NCBI GenBank assembly: GCA_002410505.1
Contig: DHSO01000040.1
Coordinates: forward strand, 6,849 to 70,848
DNA length: 64,000 bases
Reading direction: 5' to 3'
DNA from: Cloacimonetes bacterium UBA5284
GTDB taxonomy: Bacteria; Cloacimonadota; Cloacimonadia; Cloacimonadales; Cloacimonadaceae
Shown here: positions 35,443-44,894 of the stretch, piece by piece
Layout of the letters: the number at the start of each line of letters is the position of its first letter
How positions within the stretch are numbered: position 1 is the first letter of the stretch
Translations under genes and position numbers: made by a program
Notes under the pieces: generated by a model
What the model saw: the letters and a program-made list of their open reading frames with translations, nothing else
The model's database searches: none
Told to the model about the DNA's origin: nothing

Positions 35443-37163
35443 TGAAAAAAAGCTTGCTTTGGCTGATTCTCAGCCTTCTCATGCTGCCTCTGGCAGGACA
35501 ATATGATGAACGACAAATATTGGTGCAACAAGCCAATCAACTCGTGATGCAACGTCAATATGACAGAGCTGAAGCAGCTTTTCTGCAGATTTTGGAAAAG
35601 TATCCGGAGGATTTGAACACCGTTTTTCAATTGATTCAGATGTATTTTACCATCTCTAAAGACATGGAGCTGGAGGAAATGCTGAAAAAGTATCAGCGGG
35701 TTATACCGGAAAACATGTATCAAGAGTTGAGAATCCGCTTGTTGTTGAATCAGGGAAAGCTCTTTGATGCGCGGAGTCTGGCGGATTCGTATCTGGAAAT
35801 CTATGGCTCCAACCAATCAAAGTATCAGATGATCGCTGCATACTTTAGTCAAAAAGCGGATTATGACGGCGCTTTACATATATACGAGACAGGCAGAAGG
35901 CGTCATGGTAATCAGCTTTTCCGCATGGAGATAGCATCCGCTTCCATGCAGATGGGGCAATATCAAAGGGCCATGACGGAGTATTTGGAACTGAGCCGTG
36001 ATGCCCAAAACAGCAATCTCTATATTCGCAATCAAGTAGCTGCGATCGTGTTGAAAGACATCAGTTTGCTAAAAATGCTGCGGGAATTGGCTTCTGATTC
36101 TGAAAACACTGTGGTAAAAGAGCTGTTTGCCTCCACACTATTGGCTCTCGACCGTTATCAGGAAGCGCTGGATGTATATAAACAAATGCCCATTGCTTAT
36201 ATGCGGAATTTCGCTGCCGATCAGATGAAACTGAAGAATTACGCTATCGCACGGGACGCCTATCGCTTTCTGATGCAAAGCAGTCCTCAAGTTCAACAAA
36301 GTCTGTCTTATGGCCTGGAACTGGCTACTATCTTTCACAATAGCGCACAATACGATTCCAGCGCCGCCGTGATCGCGGAACTGTTGGGTAATCCGCTCTG
36401 GGAAAACGCTTCCCCTACACCCAAAAACAGCTTGCTGGTAAGAATCCGCAGATTGAAGGCAGACAACGATCTTGCCCTTGGATATCAACTCAATCAAGTG
36501 AGAAAATGGCTGCAAGATACACGGGAAAACTGCGTAAACCATGCTGAGGTTCAGAGCTTGGATATTGAACTGGCTCGTTTGGCCATTTTGGATGAAGACT
36601 ATGATAATGCCGGTTATATCTTAGCAAGAAAAGGCTGGGGAGATATGACTCCTTTGCGGGACTATCTGCAATTTCTAAGTCACTTTATGCAAGCTGAAAG
36701 CACAGCTGCGGATTCTTTGATGAATGAATTTGTATTGCATCATCCAGGTTCGGATTTTGCGAACGATATCATCTATCTGAATATGCTGTCCATAGAGATG
36801 GATAGTGCGCAAAAACGCAGCTTTGGATCCGCCATTCGTGATCTGCAACTATACAAAATACGCGGCGTGGACACACTTGCTGCCCTGCATGAACAAACGG
36901 GGGACGAAGAACTACTGATATTGGCCATTGAATGGGCTTTGGGCCTGGGCGATGTCGCGAAAGCTCAGCAACTGATGCAATATGACTTTAAGGATGAATT
37001 GGCAGGTGATTATGCGAGACTGATGAGTATATCTGTGCTGCAAGATCGTGAAGAAATGATGCACATGGCCCGGGAATATCTGAAAGAAAATCCCAACAGC
37101 ATCTTTTCACCGCGCTTCAGACAGATGATCGGCCGCGTATCCGAGACCCAAATGAGTATGTAA
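35439..37163 (+). CDS. Exported TPR-repeat protein
   Basis: The 574-residue protein begins with a signal peptide (MMKKSLLWLILSLLMLPLAG) and consists almost wholly of helical repeats of TPR type. Examples are QLVMQRQYDRAEAAFLQILE, FSQKADYDGALHIYETGRR, MQMGQYQRAMTEYLELSRD and LDRYQEALDVYKQMP. No catalytic motif was seen. It is translationally coupled to the DUF4175-like gene (ATGA), so the two probably act together at the envelope. The function is not known. Confidence 0.75.
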   Translation: MMKKSLLWLILSLLMLPLAGQYDERQILVQQANQLVMQRQYDRAEAAFLQILEKYPEDLNTVFQLIQMYFTISKDMELEEMLKKYQRVIPENMYQELRIRLLLNQGKLFDARSLADSYLEIYGSNQSKYQMIAAYFSQKADYDGALHIYETGRRRHGNQLFRMEIASASMQMGQYQRAMTEYLELSRDAQNSNLYIRNQVAAIVLKDISLLKMLRELASDSENTVVKELFASTLLALDRYQEALDVYKQMPIAYMRNFAADQMKLKNYAIARDAYRFLMQSSPQVQQSLSYGLELATIFHNSAQYDSSAAVIAELLGNPLWENASPTPKNSLLVRIRRLKADNDLALGYQLNQVRKWLQDTRENCVNHAEVQSLDIELARLAILDEDYDNAGYILARKGWGDMTPLRDYLQFLSHFMQAESTAADSLMNEFVLHHPGSDFANDIIYLNMLSIEMDSAQKRSFGSAIRDLQLYKIRGVDTLAALHEQTGDEELLILAIEWALGLGDVAKAQQLMQYDFKDELAGDYARLMSISVLQDREEMMHMAREYLKENPNSIFSPRFRQMIGRVSETQMSM

Positions 37164-37188
37164 GAAAAAAAGAATAAATGGAGAAACG

Positions 37189-38643
37189 ATGAAGATTCGC
37201 AAAGCCTATACCTTCGACGATGTCTTGCTGATACCCAAACATTCGGCCGTATTGCCCTCCACGGTCGATTTGAGCACCAGGATCACTCCGAATATCTCTC
37301 TAAAGATACCGCTGCTTTCCGCGGCGATGGACACGGTTACTGAGGCGGATACTGCCATAGCAATCGCTCGGGAAGGGGGCTTGGGAGTAATCCACAAAAA
37401 TCTTAGCATCGAAGCACAAGCCGATCAGGTGCATATCGTTAAACGTGCCGAGAGTGGGATTGTAAGCAATCCCTATACTGTTTCGCCCGAAGATGATCTG
37501 GCCAGAGTGCTGGCTCTGAAAGAAAAACACGGCATAGGTGGTTTCCCCGTTGTGGAAGGCAATAAATTGGTAGGCATTCTCACCAATCGCGACATCCGCT
37601 TTGAAAGTAATCTGAAGCGCAAAGTGAAGGAACTGATGACACCCCGGGAAAGATTGATCACCGCTTCTGAGTCTGTAGACTGGGAAGACGCAATTCAGCT
37701 TTTGCAAAAGCATCGCATCGAGAAACTCTTACTCACGGATTCTTTGGGGGCACTAAAAGGCATGATCACAGTTCGGGATATCATCAAGCGCCAAAACTTC
37801 CCTCAGGCCGTGCAGGACAAGCACAATCGCCTCCTGGTTGCCGCGGCTGTCGGAGTGACCGGAGATTATCTGGAACGAGCTCAGGAACTGGCTAAAGCGG
37901 GAGTGGATCTCATCGTGATGGATACCGCGCACGGTCATCATATCCACTATCAGGAAGCTCTCAGCAAGGTTAAACAGGCAATCAAGGTCGAGGTGATGGC
38001 AGGCAATGTAGCCACCAGAGAAGCTTGTCGCTATCTCATCGATAACGGCGCTGACGCTGTGAAGGTGGGGATCGGTCCCGGCTCCATCTGCACCACACGT
38101 GTAGTGGCGGGTATAGGTGTGCCTCAGCTCTCAGCCGTGATGGATTGCGCCATGGAAGCAGAAAGTGCGAATGTGGGAATCATCGCTGATGGTGGTGTGA
38201 AATTCTCCGGGGATATCGTGAAAGCTCTTGCCGGGGGAGCAGCCGCAGTGATGATCGGATCCCTCTTTGCCGGTTGCGATGAAAGCCCCGGAGAGGCTAT
38301 CATCTACAATGGCAGACGATTCAAGAGCTATCGCGGTATGGGTTCGATCGGAGCCATGAAGAGAGGTAGCAAAGATCGCTATTTTCAGAGCACAAACGAT
38401 ACCAACAAACTTGTGGCAGAAGGAATCGAGGGCATGGTACCTTACAAAGGCCCCTTGAAAGATTATATTTATCAATTGATTGGGGGCTTGCGCAGCGGAA
38501 TGGGTTATATAGGTGCCAAAGATCTTTTGACCCTGAAAAGGGAAGCCGAATTTGTGGAAATAAGCCCCGCCGGATTGAAGGAATCGCATCCTCACGATGT
38601 GCGCATTACAAAAGAAACTCCAAACTATCAAAGTGGAGATTGA
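37189..38643 (+). CDS. guaB: Inosine-5'-monophosphate dehydrogenase
   Basis: GuaB oxidises IMP to XMP with NAD in guanine nucleotide synthesis. The 484-residue protein has the TIM-barrel start [16 protein letters not shown], a CBS pair (about 95-205), the DTAHGHH block, and the catalytic loop [15 protein letters not shown] (Cys at about 304). [17 protein letters not shown], the flap [12 protein letters not shown] and EGMVPYKG follow. All catalytic parts are present. An AGAAACG-like site, rather weak, precedes the ATG. The 3' end overlaps the recombinase gene. Confidence 0.97.
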   Translation: MKIRKAYTFDDVLLIPKHSAVLPSTVDLSTRITPNISLKIPLLSAAMDTVTEADTAIAIAREGGLGVIHKNLSIEAQADQVHIVKRAESGIVSNPYTVSPEDDLARVLALKEKHGIGGFPVVEGNKLVGILTNRDIRFESNLKRKVKELMTPRERLITASESVDWEDAIQLLQKHRIEKLLLTDSLGALKGMITVRDIIKRQNFPQAVQDKHNRLLVAAAVGVTGDYLERAQELAKAGVDLIVMDTAHGHHIHYQEALSKVKQAIKVEVMAGNVATREACRYLIDNGADAVKVGIGPGSICTTRVVAGIGVPQLSAVMDCAMEAESANVGIIADGGVKFSGDIVKALAGGAAAVMIGSLFAGCDESPGEAIIYNGRRFKSYRGMGSIGAMKRGSKDRYFQSTNDTNKLVAEGIEGMVPYKGPLKDYIYQLIGGLRSGMGYIGAKDLLTLKREAEFVEISPAGLKESHPHDVRITKETPNYQSGD

Positions 38644-39526
38644 TCCCGCTCATATCGGGATGCTGGGCTCATTTCTCTACCACTTGAAAGTGGAGCGGGG
38701 AATGGCGAAAAACAGCATCGAGGCATACGAGCGTGACATCAAAGACTTTCTGGCTTTTGATGCCAAACCGCTGGGGGAGTATTTGCCTGCCGATGTGATC
38801 AAATACCTTTCCGCTTTACAGGAAATGGGTATGCAGAAAAGCTCGCTCAGACGCAAGCGTGTCGCCATAAAGCAATTCTTCGATTTCCTGCTGGAAAACG
38901 ATCAGGTCTTGATGCTGGATTTTGATTTGGTGCCGGCAATCACCACCGAGAACTACCTGCCGGATACCATCTCTGTGGAAGAGATGAAGAAGCTTCTGGA
39001 TGGATTGCCCATGGGCAACAATTTGGAATACCGCAACAAGGTGATGATGGAATTGCTCTATGCTACAGGGATGCGCATCTCGGAACTTTTGGGACTCAGT
39101 ATTCACGATCTCAAGCGTGGACAACATATGCTGTTGGTGAGGGGAAAAGGCAGCAAACAGCGCTTTGTGCCTTACATCAAAGCTCTTGATCCATTGCTCG
39201 ATACATATCTGGAGATTCACCGTCCCAACCTGTTGAAATTCAAACAGAGCGACACCTTGTTTCTGAACCGGTTTGGCAACAAGCTCTCGCGCATGGGTTT
39301 CTGGAAAATCCTGCGTGAAGCTGTGATCAAATCCGGCATCAAACACGACATCACCCCGCACACTTTTCGGCACTCTTTTGCCACCCATCTATTGGAAGCC
39401 GGAGTGAATCTGCGCATAGTGCAGACTCTTTTGGGACACTCCAGCATCAATACAACTCAGATATACACACATGTTGATATGCGCTGGTTGGTGGAAACAC
39501 ATAAACAGTTCCACCCGCGAGCCTGA
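38597..39526 (+). CDS. xerC: Tyrosine recombinase XerC/XerD
   Basis: This site-specific recombinase resolves chromosome dimers at dif sites. The core-binding domain (KVERGMAKNSIEAYERDIKD) is followed by the catalytic domain. Its residues are Arg in ATGMRISELLGL, Lys in GKGSKQRFVPY, His-x-x-Arg in HTFRHSFATHLLEAG, His in LGHSSINTTQIYTH and Tyr in the same stretch. The start is uncertain: ATG at 38597 overlaps guaB by 47 nt, GTG at 38633 overlaps by 11, and ATG at 38660 lies after it. XerC and XerD cannot be told apart by eye. No dif site is seen nearby, and nothing suggests an integron or phage. Confidence 0.9.
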   Translation: MCALQKKLQTIKVEIDPAHIGMLGSFLYHLKVERGMAKNSIEAYERDIKDFLAFDAKPLGEYLPADVIKYLSALQEMGMQKSSLRRKRVAIKQFFDFLLENDQVLMLDFDLVPAITTENYLPDTISVEEMKKLLDGLPMGNNLEYRNKVMMELLYATGMRISELLGLSIHDLKRGQHMLLVRGKGSKQRFVPYIKALDPLLDTYLEIHRPNLLKFKQSDTLFLNRFGNKLSRMGFWKILREAVIKSGIKHDITPHTFRHSFATHLLEAGVNLRIVQTLLGHSSINTTQIYTHVDMRWLVETHKQFHPRA

Positions 39527-39564
39527 GAAATGGTACAAAACATAGCAGACTTAGGAGATAGACT

Positions 39565-40530
39565 ATGAGAAAAATTGCACTATTCGGATTGCTGGTATTC
39601 GCATTAAGCGCGTGCGGCAAGGACAAAGGCACAAACGAAAAATTAAGCGTAACGCTGGACTGGACTCCAAATACCAATCATACTGGATTGTATGTGGCTC
39701 AGGAATTGGGATACTTTGCCGAGGAAGGCTTGGATGTGGAAATCCTGCAGCCCGGCCAAGGGGTTACAGATCAGATAGTTGCCACGGGAAAAAGTGAATT
39801 TGGCATAAGCTACCAAGAGAATGTGATCCGTGCCCGCAGTGAAGGTATTCCTCTGGTATCTGTGGCAGCGGTTATTCAGCACAACACATCCGGTTTTGCC
39901 TCTCTGAAAGAAGCGGGTATCACAAGCCCCAAAGATTTTGAGGGTAAGCGTTACGGCAGCTGGGATAGCCCTTCCGAGATGGCAATTTTGGGCAATGTAG
40001 TATCCGGAGCCGGTGGAGACATCAGCAAAGTGGAAGTGATATCCGGAGTGTATGACTTCTTCTCCACAATAGGTAAAGACGCGGATATCGAATGGATCTT
40101 TCACGGCTGGGACGGCGTTTTGGCTCAGCATAGAGGCATAGAGCTAAACTACATACCCCTGAAGGACTTGAATCCTGTCTTCGATTACTACACCCCGGTG
40201 ATCATCAGCAGTGAAGACTACCTGAAGGATAATCCAGAGCTAGCCCAAAAGTTTCTCGCAGCAGTAAAAAAGGGCTATGAATACTGCATCAAAGAGCCTG
40301 GTAAGGCAGCAGACATCTTGCTGAAACATGTACCTGAGCTCAATAGTGATCAGGTAAAGCTAAGTATGGACTATCTGGCCAATGAGTATCAAGCCAACGC
40401 AGAGTATTGGGGATATCAGAGCACTGATGTATGGTTTGCTTTTGCCAATTGGATGAACGATGAGAAGCTCATAAATGGTACCATCGATGTGGAAAAAGCC
40501 TTTAGCAACAAGTATTTGATGCCTCGATGA
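39565..40530 (+). CDS. NMT1/THI5-like ABC substrate-binding lipoprotein
   Basis: The 321-residue protein has a lipoprotein signal (MRKIALFGLLVFALSAC) and the ThiY/THI5-type fold. LDWTPNTNHTGLYVAQELGYF is the family opening, followed by VDQI-like TDQIVATGKSEFGISYQE, EGIPLVSVAAVIQHNTSGF and GSWDSPSEMAILGNVV. Such proteins bind pyrimidine precursors of thiamine, riboflavin or similar compounds. The AGGAG ribosome site is good. The ATPase gene overlaps by 4 nt. No permease follows, and no TPP or FMN riboswitch is seen in the 38-nt gap upstream, so the ligand is open. Confidence 0.85.
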   Translation: MRKIALFGLLVFALSACGKDKGTNEKLSVTLDWTPNTNHTGLYVAQELGYFAEEGLDVEILQPGQGVTDQIVATGKSEFGISYQENVIRARSEGIPLVSVAAVIQHNTSGFASLKEAGITSPKDFEGKRYGSWDSPSEMAILGNVVSGAGGDISKVEVISGVYDFFSTIGKDADIEWIFHGWDGVLAQHRGIELNYIPLKDLNPVFDYYTPVIISSEDYLKDNPELAQKFLAAVKKGYEYCIKEPGKAADILLKHVPELNSDQVKLSMDYLANEYQANAEYWGYQSTDVWFAFANWMNDEKLINGTIDVEKAFSNKYLMPR

Positions 40531-41246
40531 CGATACTATCTGCCCATGGTGTGAGTAAGTCCTTTCTCTTCAAAGGTGCCTTGTCCCCGGTACTGAAAGA
40601 TATTGATTTTGATCTGCAAGAAGGGGAATTTGTGAGCATAGTAGGAGCCAGTGGATGCGGTAAAACCACTCTTCTGGAGCTACTTGCCGGCATCACAAAA
40701 CCCGATAGCGGTTGCATACGTTATGCCGGGGAAGAGATTACGGGAAAGACAGGTTATTTGGGCTATATGCCTCAGGATGACCTGCTTTTCCCCTGGTTGA
40801 AAGTAATGGATAATCTACTCTTGCCGGGCAGAGTTCGGGGTAGAAACATCAAGGAAGAACGAAAAAAAGCTATCAAACTGCTGCCGGTTTTTGGCCTGCA
40901 AAACTATCAGGAACATCTTCCTTGGCAGTTATCGGGGGGACTGAGGCAGCGGGTGGCATTGGCAAGAACATACATGACGGGTAGCAAAGTGTGGTTGCTG
41001 GATGAACCGTTAGCAAACCTGGACGCGCTCACCCGTAACGCTTTACAGGATTGGATTGCCGGCATTGTGAAAGAGCTGAATCTTTCGGTTCTATTGGTCA
41101 CTCACGATATTGTAGAAGCTCTCAAACTGTCAGATCGCATTCAAGTGATGAAGGATGGCGTATTTTCCGGTAATTTGCCTTTGGATAAAAGTGCGGATGA
41201 ACTTGAAGTGAAGGAACTGGGCAACAAAATCCGCTCTTTGATATAG
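40527..41246 (+). CDS. ABC transporter ATP-binding protein (SsuB/ThiZ-like)
   Basis: A 239-residue import-type ATPase with GASGCGKTTLLELLAG (Walker A), Q-loop MPQDDLLFPWLKVMDNLLLP, LSGGLRQRVALARTYM, and LLDEPLANLDALTRNALQDW. The family is that of nitrate/sulfonate/taurine/thiamine-precursor importers. It is coupled to the substrate-binding gene by ATGA overlap and ends just before a terminator at 41263. The permease (SsuC/ThiX type) that should complete the transporter is not in this operon or elsewhere in the window. Confidence 0.88.
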   Translation: MTILSAHGVSKSFLFKGALSPVLKDIDFDLQEGEFVSIVGASGCGKTTLLELLAGITKPDSGCIRYAGEEITGKTGYLGYMPQDDLLFPWLKVMDNLLLPGRVRGRNIKEERKKAIKLLPVFGLQNYQEHLPWQLSGGLRQRVALARTYMTGSKVWLLDEPLANLDALTRNALQDWIAGIVKELNLSVLLVTHDIVEALKLSDRIQVMKDGVFSGNLPLDKSADELEVKELGNKIRSLI

Positions 41247-41262
41247 CCGCTAAGCTTCAGAG

Positions 41263-41300
41263 AAAAAAAGGACATCGCAAAAAGCAGATGTCCTTTTACT
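41263..41300. terminator. Bidirectional Rho-independent terminator
   Basis: An 11-bp stem (41266-41276 with 41287-41297) around a 10-nt loop is flanked by A-run on the left and T-run on the right, so it can act on both strands. It separates the ABC ATPase gene from the convergent porin gene. Confidence 0.85.
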
Positions 41301-41315
41301 ATATAGGGATAAAGC

Positions 41316-42401
41316 TTAGAACTCGATGTTCATCGAGGTACCAAGGATGTAGTTGTTGGTTTCATCGTCATGCATCCCATAAGCACCATAGGCTGCCATA
41401 TTCAGCAGATCCGGGATCAGTTCATACTCCATGCCGGCGTTCATTTCCATTCCGGTGTCGGTAAGGAAACCAAGGGCGCCAAAGAGAGCGATCTTTTCGC
41501 TGACAGGAGCACGCAGGCTGCCAACAGCGCTCATGAACATATCAGCATTGCCTTCATAGGGGGTATTCCAATAAAGGTTCAGTCCATCGTGATACTTGCC
41601 GATGCCATAGATGTAGAGACCGTTCTGATACCAGGGGCTCACAGTGCTCAGGCCGTTTTCGGTGGCCAGCAAGAGATCGGCACCCAGCTCCAACATGTCC
41701 AGATCCATCTTAGCCTTGATAGCTCCGCCAAAGCCCATTTCGGTATCATCATTCTGCATTTGCATATCGATGAAAGCGGTGGCGTCAAAGCCGGCAGGAC
41801 CCATCTCCATGCTCAAATAAGGCATGAACGTAAGGTTGCTGGCATCCACGTCTTCATAATTGCCAAAGAACAGATACATTCCGATGGGCATTTCCATATC
41901 CATCTTGGCGTGAGCCATGAATACATCGTGATCGTCTTTCTGGTTTCTGGGTCCTTCTTTTACCTTCATCCAGGCAAATTCGGCGTCGATGGCGTCTCCA
42001 AACTGCTTTTGCAGCATGATTCCGGAGAAGGTGTCGTCCATCACCAAACCCATTTTATCCATCCAATACTGCTGACCAACGATGATGTTAGCATCGATGG
42101 ATTCGATGTTGTAATTGAAGTTCAATTCTTTGATATCGAAGGCAACGTCTGTTCCGATGGCTCCACCGCCATTTCCCCAAATGATGTCGCCAATCTCAGC
42201 GGCAACACGGAAGCTGAGGTTCTGGTGAAACTGGGAATCAAAACCGATATTGAAACGGTTATCAATGTGCCCGCCATCCACTTCAGCGGCGTTGTTATAG
42301 ATTGCTGCGCGGGCGCGATTTTGCCCACTGATGTCGAACTCAACGGCATAGAGACCGGTCAACACCAGTAGGGGAATGAGAACAAGAATGATTTTTTTCA
42401 T
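41316..42401 (-). CDS. Porin-like outer membrane beta-barrel protein
   Basis: The 361-residue protein has a signal peptide (MKKIILVLIPLLVLTGLYA) and alternating amphipathic strands. It ends in Phe (TSMNIEF), the C-terminal signature of outer membrane barrels. Strands such as NRFNIGFDSQFHQNLSFRVA and ANIIVGQQYWMDKMGL recur. Met and Asp are unusually common (MDMEMPIGMYLFF). A strong AAGGAG ribosome site and a promoter at 42438-42465, plus a dedicated terminator, point to high expression. No specific porin family is recognised. A long antisense open frame across it reflects codon use and is not a gene. Confidence 0.75.
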   Translation of the reverse strand: MKKIILVLIPLLVLTGLYAVEFDISGQNRARAAIYNNAAEVDGGHIDNRFNIGFDSQFHQNLSFRVAAEIGDIIWGNGGGAIGTDVAFDIKELNFNYNIESIDANIIVGQQYWMDKMGLVMDDTFSGIMLQKQFGDAIDAEFAWMKVKEGPRNQKDDHDVFMAHAKMDMEMPIGMYLFFGNYEDVDASNLTFMPYLSMEMGPAGFDATAFIDMQMQNDDTEMGFGGAIKAKMDLDMLELGADLLLATENGLSTVSPWYQNGLYIYGIGKYHDGLNLYWNTPYEGNADMFMSAVGSLRAPVSEKIALFGALGFLTDTGMEMNAGMEYELIPDLLNMAAYGAYGMHDDETNNYILGTSMNIEF

Positions 42402-42437
42402 ACTAGACTCCTTATATATGTTTGTATTTATGCTTAT

Positions 42438-42465
42438 AGAATAAGAGCTCCGGGCTTTTTGTCAA
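42438..42465 (-). promoter_or_regulatory. Promoter of the porin-like gene
   Basis: TTGACA (42460-42465, minus strand) and TATTCT (42438-42443) are 16 nt apart. AAGGAG precedes the ATG at 42401 by the usual distance. Both elements are good, and the gene has its own terminator. Confidence 0.62.
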
Positions 42466-42475
42466 GCAAAAAAGC

Positions 42476-43564
42476 TCATAAAGCAATAATTTTGATTTTA
42501 AGTTCATCCTGAATGCTTCGGATATTGGCAGCAAGATTTGGATTTATCGGGATGCCAATCGAGCGAACTTCTTGTTCTTTTTCATACTCTTTTTCGCCGG
42601 CAACCCAGATGCGATCACGACCCGGAAGCTTGCGTGATTGTTGCAGCTGTTGGCAGATATCTGTGCTGATCCTTTTGAATTCATCTATCTCTGTGAAGAA
42701 ATCAATATTGATGGCCAGGAAGAAATGACCCAGGCGATAGGGGGCGGCTTTACCATCCGCGTCCCTGCCCCAGAGACCATTCAGATAGCTGCCCTGCTGC
42801 AAAGCGGAGCAGAGTATTTCCACCATGGTCCCCAGACCATAGCCTTTGTGACTTCCGGTTACTTCCTCGGTACCGCCCAGTGGCAGCATACACGCCGTTT
42901 GTTCCACGAGATCCTTCAGCAGTTTATTGGTATCTGTCTGCGGTTCTCCATCAAGATTGATGGCCCAATAGGGTGGAGTATCCTTTTCCTCGCGGGCGTA
43001 TTGTTCGATTTTCCCTCGCTGTGAGATTGAAGTGGCGGCATCATAGATAAAGGGATAAGGCAGATTTGTCGGCGCACCAAAGCAGATCGGATTGGTTCCC
43101 AACAGCGGTTGAACTCCGTGTGTAGGGCATATCGACGGGCGTGCGTTCGTAAAAGTGAGGCCGATCATATCCTCCCGGGTTGCCATATCAGCATAATAAC
43201 CGCAGATGCCATAATGGGTACTATTGCGAACTGCCACGCTGCCCAGTCCGTAGAGCTTTGCCTTTTCGATCGCCTTTTGCATGGCTTTATGTGCGATCAC
43301 GTGCCCCATGCCGTGATTACCGTCCCACACTGCCGCAGCATATTTATCCCTGATCACATCAATCGTGGTAATAGGGTTTTGGATGCCTTGCTTGATGCGG
43401 TCATAATACATCTTCAAACGCCCGATACCGTGGGATTCAATTCCCCGCAGATCGCTGGCGATCAATACATCGGCGCAGGTCAGGGCATCGTCTTCCGGAA
43501 CCCCGATTTTGCTAAATACTATCTTCATAAAGTCGTGCATTGTCTGTACTGGTAGGTGCATCAT
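42476..43564 (-). CDS. Malate/L-lactate dehydrogenase family oxidoreductase (Ldh2/YlbC type)
   Basis: I start at 43564, where AGGAG lies 8 nt upstream and ATGA overlaps the decarboxylase stop; a longer frame to 43621 lies inside that gene. The 362-residue protein shows the LDH2/MDH2 family pattern: DLRGIESHGIGRLKMYYDRI, then WDGNHGMGHVIAHKAM, NSTHYGICGYYADMA (His of the active site), and NPICFGAPT. These NAD(P)-dependent enzymes reduce various 2-keto acids or imines. The substrate is unknown. The pairing with a lysine/ornithine decarboxylase may hint at amino-acid or polyamine metabolism. Confidence 0.88.
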   Translation of the reverse strand: MMHLPVQTMHDFMKIVFSKIGVPEDDALTCADVLIASDLRGIESHGIGRLKMYYDRIKQGIQNPITTIDVIRDKYAAAVWDGNHGMGHVIAHKAMQKAIEKAKLYGLGSVAVRNSTHYGICGYYADMATREDMIGLTFTNARPSICPTHGVQPLLGTNPICFGAPTNLPYPFIYDAATSISQRGKIEQYAREEKDTPPYWAINLDGEPQTDTNKLLKDLVEQTACMLPLGGTEEVTGSHKGYGLGTMVEILCSALQQGSYLNGLWGRDADGKAAPYRLGHFFLAINIDFFTEIDEFKRISTDICQQLQQSRKLPGRDRIWVAGEKEYEKEQEVRSIGIPINPNLAANIRSIQDELKIKIIAL

Positions 43565-44751
43565 AATAAATCTCCTGTAGTGATGGCAACGGCATTCAAA
43601 GGGGGAAAACCATTGAAGCAAATAGCAGAATAACTTCTGGTATATGCGCCGGTGGTAAAGATATACACTCGGTCTCCGGCTTGAGAGGTCTCCGGCATAT
43701 GGTATTTGTAGTTTTCATACAGAATATCCATGCTGTCGCAAGTAGGCCCTGCCAGAATGATCTCATCCGCCATACCCTCGCGATCAAAATAGATGGGGAA
43801 CTTGATGGATTCATCGATAGTTTCGATCATGCCGCCAAACTTTCCGATATCCAGATATACCCATTGATACATATTGTTTTTGGATTTGCGGCTGATGTTG
43901 ATTACCTCGGCAACGATGATGCCGGCGTCTGCCACCAACGATCGTCCCGGTTCCAAAATGATCCTAGGCATATGTTCGCCAAAATCTTCACTGAGAAAGC
44001 GCATGATCTCATCCGCGTATTCTTTTACCGAGAAGGTGGGATCCACATAGCTGGCGGGGAATCCACCTCCCAGATTGATCATTTCGAGCTCTATCCCGTG
44101 CTCTGCCACAGCATCAAACAGATATTTACAGCGGGCGATAGCGTCGTCCCACTGCCCGATATCGCGCTGCTGGGAGCCTACATGAAAGGAGAGCCCATAG
44201 GGCTTCAGACCCAGTTCATCTGCTTGAAGGATAAGGTTGTACACGATGTCTGCGTGCGCGCCAAACTTACGGGAAAGCGGCCAGTCTGCTCCGGTGCCTT
44301 CGGTCAAGATTCTAAAGAAAACCTTGGCGTTTGGAGCTACCTCGGCGATGTTTTGCAAGTCACTTTCGCTATCGGTGGCAAACATCCTTACTCCACGCTC
44401 ATAGAAATATGCCAGATCAGATTTCTTTTTGATGGTGTTGCCGTAGCTCAAGCGTTGGGGAGAAACCCCAAGATCCAGCATCATATCCAACTCGTAGCGA
44501 GAGGCGATGTCAAAACAGGAATTTCTATCCTTTAACAAACGTAACACTTCTTGCATGGGATTGGCTTTTACAGCATAATAAATCTCCGCGATGGGGAAGT
44601 TCGAACTTAACTCATCGTATTTCTTTGCAATGAGGTCCAAATCTACGATCAGTGATGGAGTGGGCAGTTTTCGGGAAAATTCACGAATCCCGGCAAATCG
44701 TTCCGGGTCGATGTAACGTTCCAAATTGAACTGATACGGCTCTCTGTACAT
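43561..44751 (-). CDS. Ornithine/lysine decarboxylase, PLP fold-type III
   Basis: The 396-residue protein matches eukaryotic-type ornithine decarboxylases (Orn/DAP/Arg decarboxylase family 2). It has the PLP lysine in YYAVKANPM (Lys at about 62), FDIASRYELDMML, the SFHVGSQQ block, INLGGGFPASY, EPGRSLVADAG, and the active-site Cys/Asp motif GPTCDSMD, then GAYT. It makes putrescine or cadaverine from ornithine or lysine; preference cannot be fixed by eye, and carboxynorspermidine decarboxylase is less likely because of the CDSMD motif. A good promoter lies at 44782-44810. The Ldh2-type gene is coupled downstream. Confidence 0.88.
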   Translation of the reverse strand: MYREPYQFNLERYIDPERFAGIREFSRKLPTPSLIVDLDLIAKKYDELSSNFPIAEIYYAVKANPMQEVLRLLKDRNSCFDIASRYELDMMLDLGVSPQRLSYGNTIKKKSDLAYFYERGVRMFATDSESDLQNIAEVAPNAKVFFRILTEGTGADWPLSRKFGAHADIVYNLILQADELGLKPYGLSFHVGSQQRDIGQWDDAIARCKYLFDAVAEHGIELEMINLGGGFPASYVDPTFSVKEYADEIMRFLSEDFGEHMPRIILEPGRSLVADAGIIVAEVINISRKSKNNMYQWVYLDIGKFGGMIETIDESIKFPIYFDREGMADEIILAGPTCDSMDILYENYKYHMPETSQAGDRVYIFTTGAYTRSYSAICFNGFPPLNAVAITTGDLL

Positions 44752-44781
44752 GGCATAGTCCTCTGTAATAATAATAAGATC

Positions 44782-44810
44782 AATCTATTTCTTTGCCACA
44801 AATATGTCAA
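44782..44810 (-). promoter_or_regulatory. Promoter of the decarboxylase-dehydrogenase pair
   Basis: TTGACA (44805-44810, minus strand) and TAGATT (44782-44787) are separated by exactly 17 nt. GAGG precedes the ATG at 44751. This is among the best promoter matches in the window. Confidence 0.68.
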
Positions 44811-44840
44811 ATGAATATCTGATTATATGAAAGGGGCTGC

Positions 44841-44873
44841 AAAAAATGCCGCCCACAAAATAGCGAGCGGCAT
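44841..44873 (-). terminator. Rho-independent terminator after the 75-residue gene
   Basis: On the minus strand a 7-bp stem ATGCCGC/GCGGCAT (44867-44873 with 44846-44852) is followed by a run of T (44841-44846). It lies 21 nt past the stop at 44895, so the short gene there is probably transcribed. Confidence 0.78.
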
Positions 44874-44894
44874 CAAGGATTGATCCCGGATTTA

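Noticed and set aside
41370..42371. Open frame of 333 codons antisense to the porin-like gene
   Set aside because: It lies entirely inside a well-supported gene with signal peptide, C-terminal Phe, promoter and ribosome site. Its His- and Ile-rich translation has no protein character and it has no ribosome site.
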